NCBI GenBank assembly: GCA_964387365.1
Contig: CAYLWP010000089.1
Coordinates: forward strand, 1-10,427
Length of the DNA: 10,427 nucleotides
Source of the DNA: COE1 sp964387365
GTDB lineage: Bacteria > Bacillota > Clostridia > Lachnospirales > Lachnospiraceae
Direction: 5' to 3'
Notes under the pieces: model-generated
Databases searched by the model: none
What the model was told of the DNA's origin: nothing
Seen by the model: only the letters and a program-made list of their open reading frames with translations
Position numbers and translations under genes: made by a program
Shown: piece after piece, positions 6,334 through 10,427 of the stretch
Numbering within the stretch: the stretch's first letter is position 1
Layout of the letters: each line of letters starts with the position of its first letter

Positions 6334-7494
6334 ATGAAACATTATGACAGAGTATGGGCTGAGGTAGACCTCGACGCAATTGCAGAAAATATAGAAACAA
6401 TCAAGAAGCTGATTAAGCCTGAGACAAAGATTATTCCGGTGATTAAGACAGATGGATACGGTCATGGCGCAGCACCGATTGCAAGAATCCTTGAGCATGA
6501 GGAACAGGTCTGGGGATATGGTGTGGCAACTGCGGAAGAGGCGCATATGCTTCGCGAAAAGGGCATTGAAAAGCCGGTATTGATTTTGGGTTATACTTTT
6601 CCTTACAGCTATGAAAGGCTGATAGATGACGACATTCGTCCGACTGTTTTTATGCTGGATATGGCACAGATGTTGTCTGAACGTGCACGGGAAAAAGGGA
6701 AAATCTGCAAGGTTCATATTAAGGTTGATACAGGAATGACAAGAATCGGTCTTCATCCTGATGCGGAGGGGATTGAGCTGATTAGAAAGATTAGTGAGCT
6801 TCCTAATATAGAAATAGAAGGTATTTTCACCCATTTTGCAACGGCGGATGAAGCAGATAAGTCAAAGTCTTATCATCAGATGCAGCTGTTTTCGTCCTTT
6901 GTAACAGAGGTTGAGGAAAAGCTTGCTATTCATATTCCGATGAAGCATTGTGCAAACAGTGCGGGAATCCTGGAAATGCCGGAGTCCAATATGGATGCCG
7001 TAAGAGCAGGCATCATTATCTACGGCTTGTGGCCGTCCAAGGAAGTACAGGATCAGGAAAAGATTACGTTAAGACCTTCTCTGGCGCTGAAATCACGGGT
7101 TGTTTATGTAAAAATGGTTACTGCCAATCAGGAAATCAGCTATGGCGGAACCTTTATTACGGTACGGGATACGCAGGTCGCTACGATTTCGATTGGATAC
7201 GGAGACGGTTATCCGCGAAGCCTTTCCAATGTAGGCTATGTACTGATTAACGGACAGAAAGCCCCGATTTTAGGAAGAGTATGCATGGACCAGTTTATGA
7301 TTGATGTAACGGATATCAAGGGCGAGGTATGCGTAGGAGATGTTGTAACCCTGATTGGTAAGGACGGGGAAAAAGAAATCACAATGGAGCAGCTCGGCGA
7401 GCTTTCAGGCCGCTTTAATTATGAGCTTGCCTGTGATATCGGAAAGCGTGTTCCGAGAATTTATAAAATGGACGATACGCTGATTAGTGAATAG
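6334..7494 (+). CDS. alr: Alanine racemase (PLP-dependent)
   Basis: Converts L-alanine to D-alanine in the cytoplasm for peptidoglycan precursors. Length 386 is normal. The N-terminal TIM barrel carries the PLP lysine in VIKTDGYGHGA (Lys38); KVDTGMTRIG and the RAGIIIYGLWPS segment follow. The C-terminal beta domain supplies the catalytic Tyr270 in ISYGGTF, then SIGYGDGYPR and GRVCMDQFMIDVT. Both catalytic residues are intact. The start is the ATG at 6334; AGAGGGG (6316-6322) is 11 bases upstream, and GAGAAGAG directly before the ATG may also contribute. An out-of-frame ATG at 6324 leads nowhere useful. It lies just downstream of nnr, probably in the same operon, with a MazF-type RNase gene 90 bases after. 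That alr-toxin neighbourhood is also seen in Bacillus. Confidence 0.97.
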   Translation: MKHYDRVWAEVDLDAIAENIETIKKLIKPETKIIPVIKTDGYGHGAAPIARILEHEEQVWGYGVATAEEAHMLREKGIEKPVLILGYTFPYSYERLIDDDIRPTVFMLDMAQMLSERAREKGKICKVHIKVDTGMTRIGLHPDAEGIELIRKISELPNIEIEGIFTHFATADEADKSKSYHQMQLFSSFVTEVEEKLAIHIPMKHCANSAGILEMPESNMDAVRAGIIIYGLWPSKEVQDQEKITLRPSLALKSRVVYVKMVTANQEISYGGTFITVRDTQVATISIGYGDGYPRSLSNVGYVLINGQKAPILGRVCMDQFMIDVTDIKGEVCVGDVVTLIGKDGEKEITMEQLGELSGRFNYELACDIGKRVPRIYKMDDTLISE

Positions 7495-7541
7495 AAGCGA
7501 ATGCATGTATAAAACCTCATGACACCGGTAAAACTAGAATC

Positions 7542-7559
7542 AGACAGACAGGTCAGTCT
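7542..7559. promoter_or_regulatory. Imperfect palindrome upstream of mazF
   Basis: AGACAGAC-AG-GTCAGTCT is an 18-base dyad with one mismatch per arm, ending 25 bases before the mazF start. The two-base centre makes it a poor RNA hairpin but a reasonable protein-binding site. Which regulator would bind is unknown. Confidence 0.35.
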
Positions 7560-7584
7560 TAAGAGGATAGTTGAGGTGTAGAAA

Positions 7585-7926
7585 ATGAAACGAGGAGATA
7601 TATATTATGCAGATTTGAGACCGGTAGTCGGTTCAGAGCAGGGAGGGATCAGACCGGTTCTGATTATTCAGAATGACGTAGGAAATAAGCACAGTCCAAC
7701 GGTCATCTGCGCTGCAATAACTTCCAGAATGAACAAAGCAAATCTGCCGACGCATATTGAACTGAATGCAGGATATTACGATATGGTCAAGGACTCCGTG
7801 ATTCTGCTGGAGCAGCTTCGAACCATTGATAAAAAAAGATTAAAGGATAAGGTTTGCCATCTGGATACACCGATTATGCAGAAGGTAAACAGAGCATTAC
7901 AGATCAGCCTGGAACTGAATACATAG
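7585..7926 (+). CDS. ndoA: MazF/PemK-family mRNA interferase (NdoA/EndoA type), no adjacent antitoxin
   Basis: A sequence-specific endoribonuclease that cuts single-stranded mRNA; in toxin-antitoxin pairs it is held inactive by MazE or NdoAI. At 113 residues it is close along its whole length to Bacillus subtilis EndoA. The opening KRGDIYYADLRPVVGSEQGG, RPVLIIQND, SPTVICAAIT, LPTHIEL, DSVILLEQLRTIDKKRL and LQISLEL are all present. The residues matching the EndoA catalytic pair, Arg23 and Thr46, are kept, so it should be active. The start is ATG with GAGGTG (7573-7578) six bases upstream. In Bacillus the antitoxin ndoAI sits between alr and ndoA; here the 90-base gap has no open frame that could encode it. 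The antitoxin may be elsewhere or the protein may be controlled otherwise. Transcription probably continues from nnr-alr, as I saw no strong promoter in the gap. Confidence 0.95.
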   Translation: MKRGDIYYADLRPVVGSEQGGIRPVLIIQNDVGNKHSPTVICAAITSRMNKANLPTHIELNAGYYDMVKDSVILLEQLRTIDKKRLKDKVCHLDTPIMQKVNRALQISLELNT

Positions 7927-7938
7927 TTCGGGTTGTGC

Positions 7939-7974
7939 ACATTGGACCGGCAGTATGGGCTGCCGATTCAATGT
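7939..7974. other. Hairpin after mazF, touching the next promoter
   Basis: ACATTG (7939-7944) pairs with CAATGT (7969-7974), and CGGCAG (7948-7953) with CTGCCG (7960-7965), separated by a symmetric three-base internal loop and closed by TATGGG. That is twelve pairs without mismatch. It begins 12 bases after mazF stops and its last base is the first of the -35 box that follows. No T-tract follows, so it may be a weak terminator, an mRNA end structure or an operator. Confidence 0.55.
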
Positions 7975-8002
7975 TGACGTTTATAGCGAGTAGTGCTATA
8001 TT
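7974..8002 (+). promoter_or_regulatory. Promoter of the CNNM/CBS membrane protein gene
   Basis: TTGACG (7974-7979), 17 bases, TATATT (7997-8002), with TG at 7994-7995 making an extended -10. The start of transcription would be near 8009, leaving a leader of about 50 bases. An inverted repeat TATAGC-N7-GCTATA (7982-7987 with 7995-8000) lies in the spacer and -10 and could be a regulator site. The octamer TGCACATT occurs on both sides, at 7936-7943 and 8012-8019. Confidence 0.72.
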
Positions 8003-8059
8003 AAATTATTATGCACATTTTGACTGACTACAATGAGATAAAAGGAGTGAAAAACATTC

Positions 8060-9436
8060 ATGGATGATGGCGGGACTTCGGTCTGTATCATAGTTATTTT
8101 CTTTGTATTATTGCTGATTGAGGCTGTTTTATACGGCTTTCAAAGAGCAATTGTTTTGATGAATGAGAAGGAGATTGAGCGTAAGGCACAGGAGGAGAAG
8201 GATAAGAAATCCATTCTTCTGTATGGGATTGTGAGGCGCGCAACAATCTATGTGAATTCCATTCAGATGATTATCACGTTAATCGATCTCGTTATGGGTT
8301 ATCTGTATCTGCCTATATGGACAAGCAAGCTTCAGGGCTGGCTGGGACAGATAGATTTCATAAAAAGTATCGGGACAATCGGGCAGCATGCCATAGCATT
8401 GGTTCTTGCAACCATTTGTCTGATGTACATATTATTGACATTTGGCACACTGTTCCCCAAAAAGCTCGCGCAGAGATACCCGGATGGCTGGGCATATACT
8501 TTTATCGGATTTATTCAGTTTTTAAGAACACTTTTATATCCGGTAACAGGTATTATCGCAATGTCTGCCAATGGCATGCTTCGTTTGCTGGGCTTCAAAA
8601 ACGATGATGAACAGACAGATGTAACAGAAGAAGAAATTATTTCCATGGTTAATGAAGGTCATGAACAGGGTGTTCTCGAAGCCAGTGAGGCAGAGATGAT
8701 TACGAACATCTTTGAGTTTGGCGAAAAAGAGGCCAGTGATATCATGACACATAGAAACAGTATGGTTGCGATTGACAGCGAGATGCTTTTCAAGGATGCA
8801 CTTAATCTGATGCTGGAAAAGGGAAACAGCCGTTATCCGGTATATCAGGAGAATTTGGATCATATCATCGGTGTTATCTATCTGAAGGATGCAATGAGAA
8901 TCCATACTTCCGATGAAAGTGTAAATCGTCCGGTTTCCGAGATGCCGAACCTGATGAGGGAGGCTGTTTGTGTTCCTGAGACAAAGAATATAGACGATTT
9001 GTTCAGAAGCATGCAGTCTGAAAAGAACCAGATGGTAATCATCATGGATGAATACGGCCAGACGGCAGGTCTTGTAACAATGGAGGATATTCTTGAGGAA
9101 ATCGTGGGAAATATTATGGATGAATATGACGACGAAGAAACCCATATTGAAGAAAAGGGCGAAAATGAGTATCTGATTGAAGGTATGACAAGACTGGAAG
9201 ACCTGGAAGAGCGTTTTGATATCGATTTTGGCGACAGTGAGTTTGAGACTCTTAACGGTTTTCTGATTTCCAAGCTGGACAGAATTCCGGATGAAGATGA
9301 ACATACAGAGATTGAGGAATCAGGATACAGCTTCAAGATTATGAGCGTTGAGAAGAATGTAATTCAGTCCGTTCTGGTAACCAGGCTGCCTGAGAACAGT
9401 GAAGATGCTGAGGATGAAAGCGAACAGGCAGTTTAG
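8060..9436 (+). CDS. CNNM-CBS-CorC domain membrane protein (hemolysin C/CorC-like, putative divalent cation transporter)
   Basis: An integral membrane protein of 458 residues. The N-terminal CNNM domain has hydrophobic segments near 7-34, 62-84, 110-132 and 144-170; the conserved (G/F)xxxPKxLA element appears as FGTLFPKKLA (128-137). Next come paired CBS domains (about 225-350) starting at SDIMTHRNSM and including RYPVYQENLDHIIGVIYLKD. The linking motif IIMDEYGQTAGLVTMEDILE is typical. A CorC_HlyC domain (about 365-445) forms the C-terminus. The family is linked to Mg2+ or other divalent cation efflux and homeostasis; CBS pairs usually bind adenine nucleotides. The substrate here cannot be read from sequence. 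The N-terminal helix is unusual: the small-residue SAFFSxxETA motif of most family members is replaced by LLLIEAVLYGFQRAIVLM. The start is ATG with AAGGAGTG ten bases upstream. It has its own promoter; yebC follows at 72 bases. Confidence 0.92.
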   Translation: MDDGGTSVCIIVIFFVLLLIEAVLYGFQRAIVLMNEKEIERKAQEEKDKKSILLYGIVRRATIYVNSIQMIITLIDLVMGYLYLPIWTSKLQGWLGQIDFIKSIGTIGQHAIALVLATICLMYILLTFGTLFPKKLAQRYPDGWAYTFIGFIQFLRTLLYPVTGIIAMSANGMLRLLGFKNDDEQTDVTEEEIISMVNEGHEQGVLEASEAEMITNIFEFGEKEASDIMTHRNSMVAIDSEMLFKDALNLMLEKGNSRYPVYQENLDHIIGVIYLKDAMRIHTSDESVNRPVSEMPNLMREAVCVPETKNIDDLFRSMQSEKNQMVIIMDEYGQTAGLVTMEDILEEIVGNIMDEYDDEETHIEEKGENEYLIEGMTRLEDLEERFDIDFGDSEFETLNGFLISKLDRIPDEDEHTEIEESGYSFKIMSVEKNVIQSVLVTRLPENSEDAEDESEQAV

Positions 9437-9508
9437 TGAGTTTGATAAATAAACAGACTTATTTTAAATGACATAAAGCGTAAGCGAGAAGAAAGGAAAG
9501 GTATAAAA

Positions 9509-10237
9509 ATGTCAGGACATTCAAAATTTGCGAACATTAAGCACAAAAAAGAGAAGAACGATGCTGCAAAGGGTAAGATTTTTACAATCATCGGACGTGA
9601 AATCGCTGTTGCAGTTAAGGAAGGCGGTCCGGATCCGGCCAATAATTTCAAGTTAGCTCAGGTTATTGCTAAGGCTAAGGCAAACAATATGCCGAACGAT
9701 ACCATTGAAAGAGGTATTAAAAAGGCTTCCGGTGACGGCAATGCCGTAAACTATGAGCATGTTACATACGAAGGCTATGGACCAAACGGTATCGCAATTA
9801 TCGTTGAAGCTCTTACCGATAACAAGAACAGAACAGCAGCAAATGTTAGAAGTGCTTTCACAAAGGGAAACGGAAGCATCGGTACACAGGGTTGCGTATC
9901 CTTTATGTTCGATGAAAAGGGACAGATTATCATTGATAAGGAAGAATGTGACCTGTCTGCAGATGACCTTATGATGATTGCACTGGATGCAGGCGCAGAG
10001 GACTTTGCAGAGGAAGAGGACAGCTTCGAGATTCTTACAGCACCGGATGATTTCAGCACTGTATACAATGCGTTGCAGGAGAATAACATTGCAATGGCAA
10101 GTGCAGAAGTTACCATGATTCCACAGAATTATGTTGAGCTGACGGATGAAACCGCAATCAAGAATCTGAACAGAACACTTGATTTGCTTGATGAGGATGA
10201 TGATGTACAGGCTGTATATCACAATTGGGATGAATAA
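9509..10237 (+). CDS. yebC: YebC/PmpR/TACO1-family protein
   Basis: A cytoplasmic protein of 242 residues, normal family length, long annotated as a transcription regulator; more recent work on bacterial YebC and mitochondrial TACO1 supports a role in translation, easing ribosome stalling at proline runs. The nearly invariant N-terminus MSGHSKFANIKHKKEKNDAA is present, then KGKIFTIIGREI, NNMPNDTIERGIKKASGD, YEGYGPNGIAIIVEALTDN and NRTAANVRSAFTKGNG. The C-terminus is acidic and ends LDEDDDVQAVYHNWDE as usual. The start is ATG with AAAGGAAAGG (about 9492-9501) seven bases upstream. Codons look somewhat more like icd than like nnr, suggesting good expression. It lies 72 bases after the CNNM gene with no terminator between, so read-through is likely; a weak private promoter cannot be excluded. 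A strong terminator and then an insertion element follow. Confidence 0.97.
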   Translation: MSGHSKFANIKHKKEKNDAAKGKIFTIIGREIAVAVKEGGPDPANNFKLAQVIAKAKANNMPNDTIERGIKKASGDGNAVNYEHVTYEGYGPNGIAIIVEALTDNKNRTAANVRSAFTKGNGSIGTQGCVSFMFDEKGQIIIDKEECDLSADDLMMIALDAGAEDFAEEEDSFEILTAPDDFSTVYNALQENNIAMASAEVTMIPQNYVELTDETAIKNLNRTLDLLDEDDDVQAVYHNWDE

Positions 10238-10252
10238 GGAATAAAACGTAAG

Positions 10253-10275
10253 GGCTGCCGCATGGCAGCCTTTTT
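10253..10275 (+). terminator. Strong rho-independent terminator after yebC
   Basis: GGCTGCC (10253-10259) pairs perfectly with GGCAGCC (10264-10270) around GCAT, followed at once by TTTTT (10271-10275). It is 15 bases after the yebC stop and is a textbook intrinsic terminator. Confidence 0.93.
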
Positions 10276-10297
10276 AGTATGGGCTTTAGCCTGCTGA

Positions 10298-10338
10298 GGG
10301 CATTGGAGTTTTTCGCGTTCCGAAAAATGGAAATGCCC
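10298..10338 (+). other. Long stem-loop in the IS200-type left end
   Basis: GGGCATT (10298-10304) pairs with AATGCCC (10332-10338), and TTTTTCG (10309-10315) with CGAAAAA (10321-10327), closing a CGTTC loop. The arms are separated by a purine-rich four-by-four internal loop, GGAG against TGGA. It may be the subterminal palindrome recognised by TnpA or, as RNA, a block against outside transcription. Confidence 0.7.
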
Positions 10339-10349
10339 GAAACCTAAAC

Positions 10350-10378
10350 CCACCTGCTATGCGGGTGGAGACAAGGTG
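10350..10378 (+). promoter_or_regulatory. Stem-loop next to the tnpA ribosome binding site, with possible switch pairing
   Basis: CCACCTGC (10350-10357) pairs with GCGGGTGG (10361-10368, one T-G) around a TAT loop. The same CACCT (10351-10355) is an exact complement of AGGTG (10374-10378), the tnpA Shine-Dalgarno five bases before its ATG. The RNA could therefore hide or expose the ribosome site, a control known in principle for IS200. Confidence 0.55.
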
Positions 10379-10383
10379 ATTTT

Positions 10384-10427
10384 ATGGCGAATAAAAATTA
10401 TGATTTAGCTCACACAAAGTGGATGTG
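10384..10427 (+). CDS. tnpA: IS200/IS605-family transposase TnpA, N-terminal fragment (3' end outside window)
   Basis: Only 14 codons are visible, MANKNYDLAHTKWM, plus two bases of a codon for Cys or Trp. In this family the N-terminus of Clostridia members typically reads LAHTKWMCKYHIVF, so the match is good despite its shortness. The full protein should be a small (about 130-155 residue) Y1-type HUH single-strand transposase with its catalytic tyrosine near the C-terminus, none of which is visible. The start is supported by AAGGTG (10373-10378) five bases upstream and by the structured leader. Intactness cannot be judged. Confidence 0.8.
   Translation, partial: MANKNYDLAHTKWM

Larger units (their letters stand above)
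10276..10427 (+). mobile_element. Left end of an IS200/IS605-family insertion sequence (runs off window)
   Basis: The end of the window carries the first codons of an IS200-type tnpA preceded by about 108 bases with two strong stem-loops, as at left ends of this family. Such elements have no inverted terminal repeats or target duplications, so the exact edge cannot be read; it should lie between the yebC terminator T-tract (10271-10275) and the first hairpin (10298). Whether a tnpB follows tnpA is outside the window. Confidence 0.72.

Noticed and set aside
6310..6834. Open frame of 174 codons antisense to the start of alr
   Set aside because: It lies over conserved alanine racemase sequence; composition is that of a reverse-strand shadow, with no supporting signal.
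7508..7540. Candidate -10 boxes TATAAA and TAGAAT before mazF
   Set aside because: Neither has a fitting -35 at 16-18 bases, although ATGACA lies nearby at the wrong distance.
7495..7584. Possible antitoxin gene before mazF
   Set aside because: Only 90 bases, with stop codons in the plausible frames and no ribosome site other than the one of mazF; too short for a MazE/NdoAI protein.
8534..9304. Long open frame (256 codons) on the minus strand inside the CNNM gene
   Set aside because: It is antisense to a well-supported CBS/CorC coding region, is rich in His, Ile, Phe and Cys in a way typical of reversed codons, and has no ribosome site or family match.
9442..9477. Candidate promoter for yebC (TTGATA with TTAAAT or CATAAA)
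   Set aside because: Spacing and -10 matches are poor, and read-through from the CNNM gene explains expression; not strong enough to list.
1..10427. CRISPR array, tRNA, rRNA or a known riboswitch class
   Set aside because: No spaced direct repeats, tRNA cloverleaf or conserved riboswitch core was found by eye on either strand.

Overview
The window looks like chromosomal DNA of an anaerobic Clostridia, most likely family Lachnospiraceae (relatives of Roseburia, Agathobacter or Butyrivibrio). The evidence is protein content (eukaryotic-type NADP-isocitrate dehydrogenase, Rex, YdiF-type ABC-F, a Clostridia-like YebC), strong GGAGG-type ribosome binding sites, and fairly AT-rich spacers with housekeeping sigma promoters. 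It is mostly core genome. One mobile element, cut by the right edge, is the clear exception.

Layout. 1-1020 (+) is the C-terminal part of icd. It converges on an ABC-F ATPase gene (1090-2997, -), and the two share one long hairpin that can terminate in both directions. A 274-base spacer then separates the divergently read ABC-F and rex genes. It carries a near-consensus promoter for rex, overlapped by an 18-bp Rex-operator-like palindrome, so rex is probably autoregulated. After rex (3272-3901) comes an unrecognised coiled-coil protein (3991-4611), then a terminator whose left arm can also pair with upstream RNA. A fresh extended -10 promoter leads into nnr (4799-6313, NAD(P)HX epimerase/dehydratase fusion) and alr (6334-7494), which are close enough to be an operon. 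A mazF/ndoA-type RNase gene (7585-7926) follows with no antitoxin gene before it. A new promoter drives a CNNM/CBS/CorC membrane protein (8060-9436), followed by yebC (9509-10237) and its strong terminator. Immediately after that terminator lie the left end and first 14 codons of an IS200/IS605-family tnpA.

How the genes fit together. Rex senses NADH/NAD+, Nnr repairs damaged NAD(P)H, and Icd makes NADPH, so the left and centre carry a nicotinamide-cofactor theme. Alr supplies D-alanine for peptidoglycan. MazF and YebC act on mRNA or translation, and the ABC-F protein acts at the ribosome. The alr-mazF neighbourhood resembles the Bacillus alr-ndoAI-ndoA locus with the antitoxin gene missing.

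I found no wholly new multi-gene system. The best leads are the orphan MazF with intact catalytic residues, the unknown coiled-coil gene between rex and nnr, the possible attenuator upstream of nnr, and the structured leader of the IS200-type transposase.
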